NCBI GenBank assembly: GCA_942491105.1
Contig: CALNZX010000002.1
Span: 186,001 to 250,000 of the forward strand
From: JBBEAM01 sp942491105
GTDB lineage: Bacteria > Pseudomonadota > Alphaproteobacteria > Kiloniellales > DSM-21159
Direction: 5' to 3'
Length of the DNA stretch: 64,000 nucleotides
This document shows positions 18,191-26,048 of this stretch, piece after piece. The translations under genes and the position numbers were made by a program. The notes beneath the pieces were generated by a model. The model did no database searches. It was not told the DNA's origin and saw nothing but the letters and a program-made list of their open reading frames with translations. The stretch's first letter is position 1, and the number at the start of each line of letters is the position of its first letter.

Positions 18191-18219
18191 TATATAGATA
18201 GAGGGCTAATGATAATCAA
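18191..18219 (-). promoter_or_regulatory. Promoter of mucR
   Basis: On the minus strand TTGATT (18214-18219) and TATATA (18191-18196) are separated by 17 bases, a good sigma-70 promoter. The -35 is embedded in a stretch resembling half of a Fur box (TGATAAT-like), which is notable because fur is the next gene. Direct Fur control is only a guess. Confidence 0.6.
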
Positions 18220-18224
18220 TGACT

Positions 18225-18239
18225 TTCTCTAATAGAGAA
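18225..18239. promoter_or_regulatory. Perfect 7-1-7 palindrome upstream of the mucR promoter
   Basis: The arms TTCTCTA and TAGAGAA flank a single base, five bases upstream of the mucR -35. The size and symmetry fit an operator for a dimeric regulator. The AT-rich setting also fits MucR's own preference. The binding protein is not known. Confidence 0.45.
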
Positions 18240-18336
18240 TTACTTTAAATATCCCCATTTCGTATTAGCCTGTAGTTGCTCTCGTTAAAATCGCAGAGCC
18301 AGTAAAAAATTCTACGGGTAAGCTCGGCGGAGGGAT

Positions 18337-18813
18337 TCAAAGCTCCGGCAGGGGCAGCGGCGCGGCCAGGACGAGGGCGTCGCAGACGCGGGTATCCTTC
18401 CGGCGGTAATAGGCCACTCTGCGCCCGCAGATCTGGAACCCCGCGGCGGCATAGAGCCGCCGGGCCGCGGCGTTGTCTTCGGCGACTTCGAGATATGCGC
18501 GCCGGGCCCCGGATTTCACGGCACGCTCCAGACCGCGACTCAGCAGCAGCCCCCCGCAGCCCTGCCGGCGCCTGTCCTCGGCAACCGCCAGAGTGACCAC
18601 CTCAACCTCGTCGGCGGCCTGGCGCAGCAGGATCAAGCCAGCCATGTCCTCCCGAATATCCAATATCAAGCCCAGGGCGCCCGGCATCGCCAGCAGGGCC
18701 TGGAAGGCCTCCGCGTCCCAGGCTTCGTGGGGAAAGCAGGAGCCCTGCAGCACAGCCATGGCGGCCGCGTCGCCGGCTTCCGCGACCCGCAGCAGCGGCG
18801 CCGCGCCGCTCAT
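18337..18813 (-). CDS. rimI: Ribosomal-protein S18-alanine N-acetyltransferase (RimI-type GNAT)
   Basis: A 158-residue GNAT acetyltransferase. It shows the acetyl-CoA loop AVAEDRRRQGCGGLLLSRGLE, the LEVAEDNAAARRLYAAAGF segment typical of RimI, and a C-terminal RVAYYRRKD. RimI acetylates the N-terminal Ala of S18. Its start overlaps the tsaB stop by four bases, the common tsaB-rimI arrangement. Acceptor specificity cannot be proven from sequence. Confidence 0.9.
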   Translation of the reverse strand: MSGAAPLLRVAEAGDAAAMAVLQGSCFPHEAWDAEAFQALLAMPGALGLILDIREDMAGLILLRQAADEVEVVTLAVAEDRRRQGCGGLLLSRGLERAVKSGARRAYLEVAEDNAAARRLYAAAGFQICGRRVAYYRRKDTRVCDALVLAAPLPLPEL

Positions 18814-19496
18814 CCTTCGCCCGTGCCCCGCGGCAGGGTGACATCGGGGGCCCGCAGATAGACCGGGCGCGGGGCGGCCGCGGTGCTATCGGGTTGCGGC
18901 CAGCCCGCGACCAGACGGGCGACCACGGCGGCCTGCGCCTGCTGCGGCGCGGCGCTCAGCATCGCATCGCAGCCGCCGCCCGCGGCCTCGGCCGCCCGCG
19001 CGGCGGCGTCTCCGCACAGCAGAACCGGCGCCGCGCCGAGCGCCGCCGGGATCTCCTCCGGCAGACAGACCCGCGGCGGTCCCTCGGCATCGAGCGCCGC
19101 CGTGAAGGCCTGGAGATAGATTTCCTCCCGGCGCGATTCCAAAGCGGCGAAAACCTGGCGGTCGCGGCGCTCGTCTTTCCCTGTCGCCGCGGCGTGGGCG
19201 AGAAAGCTGCTGACGCCGATCGCCGTCAAGCCCCAGGCCAGCGCCAGGCCGCGCGCGGCCGCCAGGCCGATACGCGCGCCGGTAAAGCCGCCTGGGCCAA
19301 CGGTCACGGCGATGGCGGCAAGGCCCGCGTAGTCCTGCGCCGCTTCCTGCATCACCTCCTCGACCAGAGGCATCACCCGTTCCGACTGGCCGCGCTGCAT
19401 GCTTTCCAGGCGGCTGGCGGCGAGGGCGTCCTGCCGCCACAGCGCCGCCGAGCAAGCGGCGCCGACCGTATCGATGGCAAGCAAGGGCTGCGGCAT
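18810..19496 (-). CDS. tsaB: tRNA threonylcarbamoyladenosine biosynthesis protein TsaB
   Basis: TsaB is the partner of TsaD in making t6A37 of tRNAs that read ANN codons. The 228-residue product begins with LLAIDTVGAACSAALW and has the family core AIAVTVGPGGFTGARIGLAAARGLALAWG, an ASKHA-fold protein lacking the full metal site of TsaD. It overlaps rimI by four bases. No good Shine-Dalgarno precedes its ATG. Instead a 14-codon ORF with a strong site ends one base before it. Confidence 0.94.
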   Translation of the reverse strand: MPQPLLAIDTVGAACSAALWRQDALAASRLESMQRGQSERVMPLVEEVMQEAAQDYAGLAAIAVTVGPGGFTGARIGLAAARGLALAWGLTAIGVSSFLAHAAATGKDERRDRQVFAALESRREEIYLQAFTAALDAEGPPRVCLPEEIPAALGAAPVLLCGDAAARAAEAAGGGCDAMLSAAPQQAQAAVVARLVAGWPQPDSTAAAPRPVYLRAPDVTLPRGTGEG

Positions 19497-19497
19497 G

Positions 19498-19542
19498 TCA
19501 GCGCGCGGCGCGAGACGGGTGGCGAAGGGTCTTCTGGTGCAA
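19498..19542 (-). CDS. Candidate 14-residue leader ORF coupled to tsaB
   Basis: AAGGAG (19549-19554) lies six bases before a TTG at 19542, which opens a 14-codon frame (MHQKTLRHPSRAAR) ending in TGA at 19500-19498. The tsaB ATG begins after one intervening base. Because tsaB itself has no visible ribosome-binding site, ribosomes ending on this short ORF could reinitiate on tsaB. The peptide is rich in basic residues. Confidence 0.4.
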   Translation of the reverse strand: MHQKTLRHPSRAAR

Positions 19543-19634
19543 AGCGATCTCCTTGTTTCGCGTTCGGCGGTTGCCGGCGCGCGCGGCGCGCGCCTAAGCT
19601 GCGTCTTCCCTTACCCTGCGCAAGGACAGGTGTC

Positions 19635-20687
19635 GTGTCCCGGCTGTGGTTGCTCATCGTCTATTTACTTGTCGCGGGCGCCGTCTTCCCAGCCAGGGCG
19701 CAAGAAGACTCCGCTTCCGACAGCGTCGTGGTCTTGATGTACCACCGCTTTGGCGAGCCTGCCTACAGCTTGACCAACACCCCGCTGGATCTCTTCGAGC
19801 GTCAGCTGCGGACGATCGCCGAAGGCGGCTATCGCGTCGTGTCCTTACCGGAGATTGCCGCCGCGGTGAACACCGGGGCGAAGCTGCCCGGCCGCAGCCT
19901 CGCGATCACCATCGACGACGCCTATCTCTCGGTCTATCGCGAGGCTTGGCCACGGCTGCGCGCCGCCGGCCTGCCCTTCACCCTGTTCATGGCCACCGAG
20001 GCGGTCGACGCCGGCGCCGAGGGCTTCATGTCCTGGGAACAACTGCGCGAGATGGCCGCCGACCCCCTGGTGACCATCGGCAGCCAGAGCGCGCGCCATC
20101 CGCATATGCCCGAGCAAAGCCAGGACGCCAATCGCGCCGATCTATTGAGCGCGGCCGCGCGCTTTACCGAGAAACTGGGGCGCGCGCCGCGGCTGTTTGC
20201 CTATCCCTACGGCGAATACGACCTCGCCAGTCTGGATTTGGTCGAGGAGCTCGGCTTCGATCTGGCCTTCAGCCAGCAGTCCGGCGCCATCGACCTGGCG
20301 CGGGCCCGCCGCGAGCCTCCGCTGCGCTATGCGCTGCCCCGCTACGTGCTCAACGCCACCTATGGCCAGCCCGACCGCTTCGGGCTGGTGATCGACAGTC
20401 TGCCGCTGCCGCTGCGCGAGGAACAGCCGGCCAGTCCGCTGATCGCGGAACAGGCAAGCGCGGTCGATTTCGGCTTTACGGTGGAGATGGAGGCGGGCCC
20501 GCTCGAGACTCTGCGATGCTATGCCAACTGGGGCGGCCAGCCGCAGGTGACGGTCGAGGCACGCAGGGTTTCCGTGCGGGTCGCGCCGGCGCCAGGGCCC
20601 GGACGCTGGCGCGTCAACTGTACGCTGCCGGCCGGCGAGGGCCGCTGGTATTGGTACGCCCGCTTGTTCACCCGGCCGCGCGGCTAG
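19635..20687 (+). CDS. Secreted polysaccharide deacetylase family protein
   Basis: A 350-residue NodB-fold carbohydrate deacetylase homologue with an N-terminal signal peptide (about 1-22, ending ARA). I chose the GTG at 19635, preceded by AAGGA. Family blocks are VVLMYHRFGE, a cap region (FERQLRTIAEGGYRVV), ITIDDAY with Asp94-Asp95, and AYPYGEYD. The metal-binding GSH..H block reads GSQSARHPHM, so the first His is Gln151. This may lower or change metal binding and catalysis. A C-terminal beta-rich extension of about 100 residues follows. Substrate is unknown; cell-wall or exopolysaccharide is likely. It is divergent from tsaB. Confidence 0.8.
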   Translation: MSRLWLLIVYLLVAGAVFPARAQEDSASDSVVVLMYHRFGEPAYSLTNTPLDLFERQLRTIAEGGYRVVSLPEIAAAVNTGAKLPGRSLAITIDDAYLSVYREAWPRLRAAGLPFTLFMATEAVDAGAEGFMSWEQLREMAADPLVTIGSQSARHPHMPEQSQDANRADLLSAAARFTEKLGRAPRLFAYPYGEYDLASLDLVEELGFDLAFSQQSGAIDLARARREPPLRYALPRYVLNATYGQPDRFGLVIDSLPLPLREEQPASPLIAEQASAVDFGFTVEMEAGPLETLRCYANWGGQPQVTVEARRVSVRVAPAPGPGRWRVNCTLPAGEGRWYWYARLFTRPRG

Positions 20688-20699
20688 GCGGCCGCGGCT

Positions 20700-21722
20700 T
20701 CAGCTTTCGTTGGGGGTATAGTCGACCGGCGTCAGCATCGGCGGCAGGATCCGCTCGGCCAGCTCCCCCGTAGAGAGATAGACGCGATCCAGCGCCGCCA
20801 GCCCATTCACCCGGATCAACGCGCGCAGCTTGGCGATGTAATCCTCGAGCTCGGCATAGTCCGTCAGGGTGCCGGCCAGGATATTGCCGTCGGCGCTGCC
20901 GTTTTCGCTGCGCTCCCTGGCGCGCAGCCGGCGGAACTCGGCGTAGGCGGCGTGCGTGTTGAGGTTGTACATATAGGCGCGCACCGAGGACATCAGGTCG
21001 TCGAAGGCCTTGACCCTAACGTCGCTGGCCAGTTCCGGGATCATCGCTTCCTCGGAATCCGGCAGCGTGCGCTGTCCGAACAGGGCGTTGCCCTCCAGGG
21101 CGAAGCGCGAGGTGCCCCAGCCGCTTTCCACGATCGCCTGGGCGACCGCGAGGCTCGGGGGAATCTCGTCGACCCGGCGCAGCAGGAGATCGTACTGGCC
21201 ATGCTTCAGCTTGTAGTGCTCGGCCAGAGCATCGAGCCAGGCCCGGTCGAGAATACCGATCTCGCCGTCGCGCTTGAGCGAATCGAGCACGGCGACGAGC
21301 TGGCGGCGCTGGCTGCGCAGCTCCTCGTTGGCGATCAGCACCAGCGGCAGCACGGCGCGGATGAACAGATCCTTGCGGGCCTCGACCTCTTCGACTTCAT
21401 GGAAATCGGCGGGCAGGGATGTGACGTAGAGGCGCGGCACCGTGGACAGGCCTTCGCGCACGTCGGGCAGCGAGTAGTTGGCCTTCTCGAAAGCGCTATC
21501 GAGGTCGAGCACATCGCGGGGCTGCAGAATCTCGGCCACCGACAGCAGACCCGGCTGCACCCGCAGCTGCGTCGAATCGGGGCTTTTGCGCGCCATGTAG
21601 TCGCCCATCGGCTCTGGCAGGGCGAAGCCCAGCGTCAGCGACAGGCCGGCGCTAATCGCCAGCGCCGTCGCGCCGGAACGAATCCAGCGTTTGGGGCGGC
21701 TTTCCCCAATTGTTCTACTCAT
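20700..21722 (-). CDS. Glucosaminidase-domain (Bax-like) cell-wall protein
   Basis: A 340-residue envelope protein starting at the ATG at 21722. Basic residues then one hydrophobic helix (about 17-35) anchor or export it. A linker of about 130 residues precedes the N-acetylglucosaminidase domain of the Bax/FlgJ type, with PPSLAVAQAIVESGWGTSRFALEGNALFGQ as core. The Glu in VESGWG is the likely catalytic acid. The domain continues through SVRAYMYNLNTHAAYAEFR. It probably cleaves peptidoglycan glycan strands. It is convergent with the deacetylase, 12 bases apart. Confidence 0.82.
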   Translation of the reverse strand: MSRTIGESRPKRWIRSGATALAISAGLSLTLGFALPEPMGDYMARKSPDSTQLRVQPGLLSVAEILQPRDVLDLDSAFEKANYSLPDVREGLSTVPRLYVTSLPADFHEVEEVEARKDLFIRAVLPLVLIANEELRSQRRQLVAVLDSLKRDGEIGILDRAWLDALAEHYKLKHGQYDLLLRRVDEIPPSLAVAQAIVESGWGTSRFALEGNALFGQRTLPDSEEAMIPELASDVRVKAFDDLMSSVRAYMYNLNTHAAYAEFRRLRARERSENGSADGNILAGTLTDYAELEDYIAKLRALIRVNGLAALDRVYLSTGELAERILPPMLTPVDYTPNES

Positions 21723-21796
21723 CTTCGGTTGTACCCTCGATAGCTTCAGTGAAGTCGTTTCGCGACTCCCTGTTGCGCCTGCCGGCTGTTGACTGC

Positions 21797-22357
21797 TCAG
21801 CCGTTGACGGCGCGGACTTCGACAACCTCCGGAATGTAATGCCGAAGCATGTTTTCGATGCCCATCTTCAAGGTGGCGGTCGATGACGGGCAACCGGCGC
21901 AGGCCCCGCGCATATGCAGGTAGACCACGCCTTGGTCGAAGCCCTGAAAAACGATATCGCCACCGTCCTGCGCTACCGCTGGGCGGACGCGGGTATCGAG
22001 CAATTCACGAATCTGTAGAACGATTTCGGAATCCTCGCCGCTTTCCACCGCCGTCTCGTCGCCGGCCGCTTCCGCCAGGATGATCGGCCGCTTGGCAACG
22101 AAATGCTCCATGACCACGCCGAGGATGGCGGGCTTGAGGAGATACCACTCCTTATCCTCGGTCTTGGTCACGGTAATAAAGTCGGACCCCAGGAAAACGC
22201 CCGTCACGCCATCCACGGCGAAAAGCCGCTCGGCCAAAGGCGAGCGGCGGGCATCCTCGGGAGACGTGAAATCGGCCGTCCCGTCACCCATCACAGGCTG
22301 GCCGGGAAGGAATTTCAGCGTCGCGGGATTTGGCGTCTGTTCGGTTTGGATGAACAT
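21797..22357 (-). CDS. nfuA: Nfu-type iron-sulfur cluster scaffold/carrier
   Basis: A 186-residue protein with an N-terminal Nfu_N domain (FIQTEQTPNPATLKFLPGQPV) and a C-terminal NifU-like domain (ELLDTRVRPAVAQDGGDIVF). The cluster-binding CAGC is at residues 153-156. Such proteins carry Fe-S clusters to target enzymes and help during oxidative or heat stress. The symbol is used in the broad sense: E. coli NfuA has a different N-terminal domain. An exact match to the alphaproteobacterial RpoH promoter pattern lies 43 bases upstream. Confidence 0.92.
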   Translation of the reverse strand: MFIQTEQTPNPATLKFLPGQPVMGDGTADFTSPEDARRSPLAERLFAVDGVTGVFLGSDFITVTKTEDKEWYLLKPAILGVVMEHFVAKRPIILAEAAGDETAVESGEDSEIVLQIRELLDTRVRPAVAQDGGDIVFQGFDQGVVYLHMRGACAGCPSSTATLKMGIENMLRHYIPEVVEVRAVNG

Positions 22358-22399
22358 CCGTCTCTTCCGTAGTTCGGGATTACTATCCCTGGGTAGCTG

Positions 22400-22428
22400 A
22401 GATAGGCCAATCCCATGGCGACTTCAAG
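22400..22428 (-). promoter_or_regulatory. RpoH-type heat-shock promoter of nfuA
   Basis: On the minus strand CTTG (22425-22428) and CCTATCT (22400-22406), followed by CAG, are separated by 18 bases. This matches the alphaproteobacterial heat-shock pattern as I recall it, CTTG-N17/18-CYTATNTNNG, at every defined position. Confidence 0.6.
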
Positions 22429-22484
22429 GCATCTTCCGTGCATAGCAGCTCCGCGTCTTAGCGCCGCGCCGCCCACCCGGCAAG

Positions 22485-22994
22485 CTAGCTGATCGCGTCA
22501 ATCGCCTCATCGGAGAGATTGCCGGGGACAATTGTAATCGGCAGGTTCATTTGCCCCATCAGTTTGCCGGTCAGGGCCGAAACCAGCGGACCCGGGCCCC
22601 CCTTGCCGGTATTGGCGCCAAGCACCAGGATCGAGATCGAGGGTTCCTCCTCGACCAGTTTCAGCAGCTCGTCGCGGCGGTTGCCTTCGCGCAGATACAG
22701 GATCGGCATGGCCCCGGCCAGTTCGTTGACCCTGGCCGCCAGCTTCTGCAACAGCCGCTCGGCCTCGTTGCGGGCCTCTTCCTGCATGAGATCGCCAACC
22801 GAGAGCCAGCCGCGGAATTCCGAATGCTCGACCACGAAAAGCATGGCCACCCGGCCGCCGGTGTGGCGGGCCCTGCGGCAGGCGAAGCGCAGGGCGATCT
22901 CCATCTCCTCGCTGTCGTCGACGACGATCAGGAAAATCCGTTCCTTGCCATCATCGCCGGTAACGGGCGGCGCCGGTCTGTCCGTTTCGCTCAT
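22485..22994 (-). CDS. Universal stress protein (UspA) family
   Basis: A 169-residue single-domain Usp. The ATG at 22994 follows AGGGGA. The fold is shown by IFLIVVDDSEEMEIALRFACRRARHTGGRVAMLFVVE and by the nucleotide-binding-type end, LVLGANTGKGGPGPLVSALTGKLMGQMNLPITIVPG. The latter is close to G2xG9xGS/T, though Gly replaces some positions. It is the last gene of a tauE-TIGR02186-uspA unit, starting 41 bases after the TIGR02186 gene. Its ligand and role are not known. Confidence 0.88.
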   Translation of the reverse strand: MSETDRPAPPVTGDDGKERIFLIVVDDSEEMEIALRFACRRARHTGGRVAMLFVVEHSEFRGWLSVGDLMQEEARNEAERLLQKLAARVNELAGAMPILYLREGNRRDELLKLVEEEPSISILVLGANTGKGGPGPLVSALTGKLMGQMNLPITIVPGNLSDEAIDAIS

Positions 22995-23035
22995 ATCGTT
23001 CCCCTGTCTTTTTCGGCTTCTGCTGGCCGGTCCCA

Positions 23036-23791
23036 TTAGTCCCGCCGGAAGGCGAGGTGGGCCAACCATCCTGCCATCAGCGCCAGGAAGACGGCAACGA
23101 GTCCGTAGAGACCGGATTGTTCGTGGGCGAAGTCATAGAGGTCCGCCTCGGTCCCCGCCTTGCGGATGTTGAGCGGCGTGGTCTGCGCGCTGACCACCAG
23201 GCCGTTGCGCAGCAGGTAGACGTCGGCCAGGTAGACGCCGGTCGGCACATTGGCCGGGAAATAAATGCGCGTGCGGAACAGAGTATCGTCGAGAAAGCTG
23301 ACCGATCCGACTTGGCGCACATAGAGTCCCTGGCGCTGCTTGTTGCGGATCAAGGCCGCGCGCCAATCGGCGACGATGTTGGCGGAGGCAACGGACAGCG
23401 GTGTCGGGCGCAGGCTTTCCAGCCCGATCTGCAAGCGGGACAGCTCGCCGGAGTCGGCGATATCGCTCAGGGGGCCGCTGGACGCGACGGCGTAGTAGGA
23501 GGGCACCCGGTCGAAGGCCATGGAGCTGGTGTTCATCCAGATTCCCGCGACCTGGCTTTTGCGGCGCAGGACGGTGCGCCGCTCGGGACCGCGCACCACG
23601 ACGATGATATCCCCCGGCTGCTCCACCGCGCCGTAGAGCAGCACCTCCGTTCCGGCGAAACCGGTGGAAATCGCGACCAGATGCTCGGAAAGATCGGCCA
23701 CCAGCTCGGCCGCCCGCGCGCCCCCTGGCATCGCCGCCGACGCGCCGAGCGCCGCGGCGGCGAAGAAGGCGATGGCGCAGGCCCGGATCAT
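23036..23791 (-). CDS. TIGR02186 family membrane-anchored periplasmic protein
   Basis: A 251-residue protein with a signal peptide (about 1-27, ending ARAA) and a periplasmic beta-rich domain (ADLSEHLVAISTGFAGTEVLLYGA, then VVVRGPERRTVLRRKSQVAGIWMN). A single C-terminal membrane helix (about 227-247) with a basic tail follows. This matches the family I know as TIGR02186, of unknown function, found in alphaproteobacteria next to TauE/SafE transporters. Its ATG overlaps the transporter stop by four bases, so the two are likely partners. Confidence 0.85.
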   Translation of the reverse strand: MIRACAIAFFAAAALGASAAMPGGARAAELVADLSEHLVAISTGFAGTEVLLYGAVEQPGDIIVVVRGPERRTVLRRKSQVAGIWMNTSSMAFDRVPSYYAVASSGPLSDIADSGELSRLQIGLESLRPTPLSVASANIVADWRAALIRNKQRQGLYVRQVGSVSFLDDTLFRTRIYFPANVPTGVYLADVYLLRNGLVVSAQTTPLNIRKAGTEADLYDFAHEQSGLYGLVAVFLALMAGWLAHLAFRRD

Positions 23792-24699
23792 TGCGGCACC
23801 CAGATCGAATAGAGATCGGGGGGCATCGCCACCAGATCGTACAGCAGCTTGCCGCCGAGCACGAAAACCAGAACCCCGAGCATGATGCGCAGCACGTCGC
23901 CCGGCAGCTTGGCGCCGGCGCGGCTGCCGAACTGGGCACCGATCACGCCGCCGGCGACCAGCAGCAGCGCGAGAACGATATCGACGGTCTGGTTCTGGGT
24001 CGCCTGCAGGAAGGTGACGTTGGCCGAGACGAAAATGATCTGAAACAGCGAGGTGCCGACCACCACGGAGGTCGGCATGCCGAGCAGATAGATCATCAAG
24101 GGCACCAGGATAAATCCGCCGCCGACACCCATGATCGCGGAAACGATGCCGACCGCGAAGCCGAGCAGGAAGGGCAGCAGCGCCGAGATGTAGAGCCGGG
24201 AGCGGCGAAACCGCATCTTCATCGGCCAGCCGTGCGCCCAGGTGTGCTCGTGCAGGCGGCGCGGGCCGCCCTTGCGGCGGCGGCGCAGCACCGAGCGTAC
24301 GCCCTCCAGCATCATCATCGTGCCGATGATGCTGAGCAGCACGACGTAGGAGAGGTTAATCACCAGGTCGATCTGGCCCAGGCCCTTCAGCAGGCTGAAG
24401 ATCGTAACGCCCAGGGTCGAGCCGATGAAGCCGCCGGCCAGCAGCACCGCGCCCATGCGGAAATCGACGTTGCCGCGCCGCCAGTGGGCGAAGACGCCGG
24501 AGACAGAGGAGGCGACGACGTGGTTGGCCTGGGTCGCCACGGCGATCGCCGGCGGCACGCCGATGAAGATCAGCAGCGGCGTCATCAGGAAGCCGCCGCC
24601 GACACCGAACATGCCCGAGAGGAAACCGATCAGCCCGCCAAGGCCGAACAGCATGAAAACGTCGAGGGAGACTTCGGCGATCGGCAGGTAGATCTGCAT
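23788..24699 (-). CDS. TauE/SafE family anion exporter
   Basis: A 303-residue inner-membrane protein with about eight helices in two related halves. Each half begins with a glycine-rich GVGGG motif (GMFGVGGGFLMTPLLIFIGVP and IMGVGGGFILVPLMIYLLGMP), the TauE/SafE signature. A basic cytoplasmic loop (RRRRKGGPRRLHEH) joins the halves. Relatives export sulfite, sulfoacetate or other anions; the substrate here is unknown. It leads the unit with the TIGR02186 and Usp genes. Confidence 0.9.
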   Translation of the reverse strand: MQIYLPIAEVSLDVFMLFGLGGLIGFLSGMFGVGGGFLMTPLLIFIGVPPAIAVATQANHVVASSVSGVFAHWRRGNVDFRMGAVLLAGGFIGSTLGVTIFSLLKGLGQIDLVINLSYVVLLSIIGTMMMLEGVRSVLRRRRKGGPRRLHEHTWAHGWPMKMRFRRSRLYISALLPFLLGFAVGIVSAIMGVGGGFILVPLMIYLLGMPTSVVVGTSLFQIIFVSANVTFLQATQNQTVDIVLALLLVAGGVIGAQFGSRAGAKLPGDVLRIMLGVLVFVLGGKLLYDLVAMPPDLYSIWVPQ

Positions 24700-24833
24700 A
24701 CCCGCGCCCTCAGCCTAGCGGCCGTGGGCTCAGCGCCCGGACGTACGGGCAGACTCCCCCCCGCTGCGGCCACGGCCTCCGGGGCCGTCCTGCGAAGGAG
24801 ATCTGAAGCATGTAAGGTCACCTGCTGAACCCG

Positions 24834-24859
24834 AGCCCGCTTCCGACCCGAAACGGGCT
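24834..24859 (-). other. Hairpin at the start of the tauE leader
   Basis: Ten-base arms (24834-24843 and 24850-24859, one G-U pair as RNA) enclose a six-base loop right after the predicted tauE transcription start. A further 135 bases separate it from the tauE ATG. No ribosome-binding or riboswitch motif is recognised in this long leader. Confidence 0.35.
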
Positions 24860-24868
24860 TACGAGTCG

Positions 24869-24897
24869 ACCTTACGCCCACCTCCGCGAAACTTCAA
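24869..24897 (-). promoter_or_regulatory. Promoter of tauE-TIGR02186-uspA
   Basis: On the minus strand TTGAAG (24892-24897) and TAAGGT (24869-24874) are separated by 17 bases, in the 282-base gap between trpS and tauE. It gives a leader of roughly 160 nucleotides. Confidence 0.5.
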
Positions 24898-24981
24898 CGG
24901 GTTGCGGCATGTTTCACAGGTAAATGAACAACAGCGCCTGATAACTCGCGCCGCCCAAACGCGCCCTCGCAGCGGCGCCGG

Positions 24982-26010
24982 TCAGGGGTGGAGTAATCCG
25001 ATCAGCTCCTGGACCTCGCGCAGAATAGGCGCGGAGCGCTCCCGCGCCTTTTCGGCGCCGGCGCGCAGCACGGAATCGACGTAGCCGGGATCGTCCATCA
25101 GGCGATTCATCTCCGCGCCGATCGGGCCGAGCTTCTCGACCGCCAGTTCGGCCAGCGCCGGCTTGAAAGCGCCGAAGCCTTGTCCACCGAAGCGAGTCAG
25201 GGTCTGGGCCCAGCTTTCGCCGCTGAGCGCGGCATAGATGCCGAGCAGGTTGTAGACCTCGGGCCGCGCCCTGCGGGTCTCCTCGGGCAGGCCGCCATTC
25301 TCGGCCAGCACCTCGGGACCGGGCAGCAGGTCGCTGTCGGTCGTCGCCTTCTTGATCTTCTTGGCGATGGCGTCGGCGTCGTCGGTCATGGTGATGCGGG
25401 ACATATCCGAAGGATCGGATTTGCTCATCTTCTTGCTGCCGTCGCGCAGCGACATCACGCGGGTCGCGGCACCGAGGATCAGCGGGTCGACCACCGGAAA
25501 GAACTCCACGCCGTAATCGTGATTGAACTTCTGGGCGATGTCGCGCGCCAGTTCCAGATGCTGCTTCTGATCCTCGCCGACCGGCACGTGGGTCGCCTTG
25601 TAGACCAGTATGTCGGCGGCCATCAGGTTGGGATAGACGTAGAGCCCGCTGGAGGCTTTTTCCTGATTCTTGCCGGCCTTGTCCTTGAACTGGGTCATGC
25701 GGTTGAGCCAGCCGATCCGCGTCACGCAGTTGAATATCCACGCCAGCTGGGCATGCGCCGGCACCTGGCTCTGATTGAAGATGATCGAACGCGCGGGGTC
25801 GATCCCGGCGGCCAGATAGGCGGCGGTGACCTCGCGGGTGTTGCGCGTCAGCTCAGCCGGGTCCTGCCAGACCGTGATCGCGTGCAGGTCGACGACGCAG
25901 TAGATGCAGTCGTAGTCGTCCTGCAACCCGACGAAATTGCGGATCGCCCCGAGGTAGTTCCCCAGGTGAAGATTGCCGGTCGGCTGAACGCCGGAGAAGA
26001 TGCGCTTCAT
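24982..26010 (-). CDS. trpS: Tryptophanyl-tRNA synthetase
   Basis: Class I aminoacyl-tRNA synthetase charging tRNA-Trp. The 342-residue protein has the HIGH-equivalent TGNLHLGN (residues 11-18) and KMSKS (194-198). The Trp-recognition region YPNLMAADILVYKATHVPVGEDQKQHLE is also present. Length is normal. It has its own promoter, with a 12-base palindrome between the -35 and -10. Confidence 0.98.
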   Translation of the reverse strand: MKRIFSGVQPTGNLHLGNYLGAIRNFVGLQDDYDCIYCVVDLHAITVWQDPAELTRNTREVTAAYLAAGIDPARSIIFNQSQVPAHAQLAWIFNCVTRIGWLNRMTQFKDKAGKNQEKASSGLYVYPNLMAADILVYKATHVPVGEDQKQHLELARDIAQKFNHDYGVEFFPVVDPLILGAATRVMSLRDGSKKMSKSDPSDMSRITMTDDADAIAKKIKKATTDSDLLPGPEVLAENGGLPEETRRARPEVYNLLGIYAALSGESWAQTLTRFGGQGFGAFKPALAELAVEKLGPIGAEMNRLMDDPGYVDSVLRAGAEKARERSAPILREVQELIGLLHP

Positions 26011-26048
26011 CGTATTGTCTAGCTGGCGAAGTTGCTGTGCGGGCGGCG

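Noticed and set aside
22358..22484. tRNA or small RNA gene between nfuA and uspA
   Set aside because: No cloverleaf or T-loop sequence could be drawn. The only supported signal there is the RpoH-type promoter.
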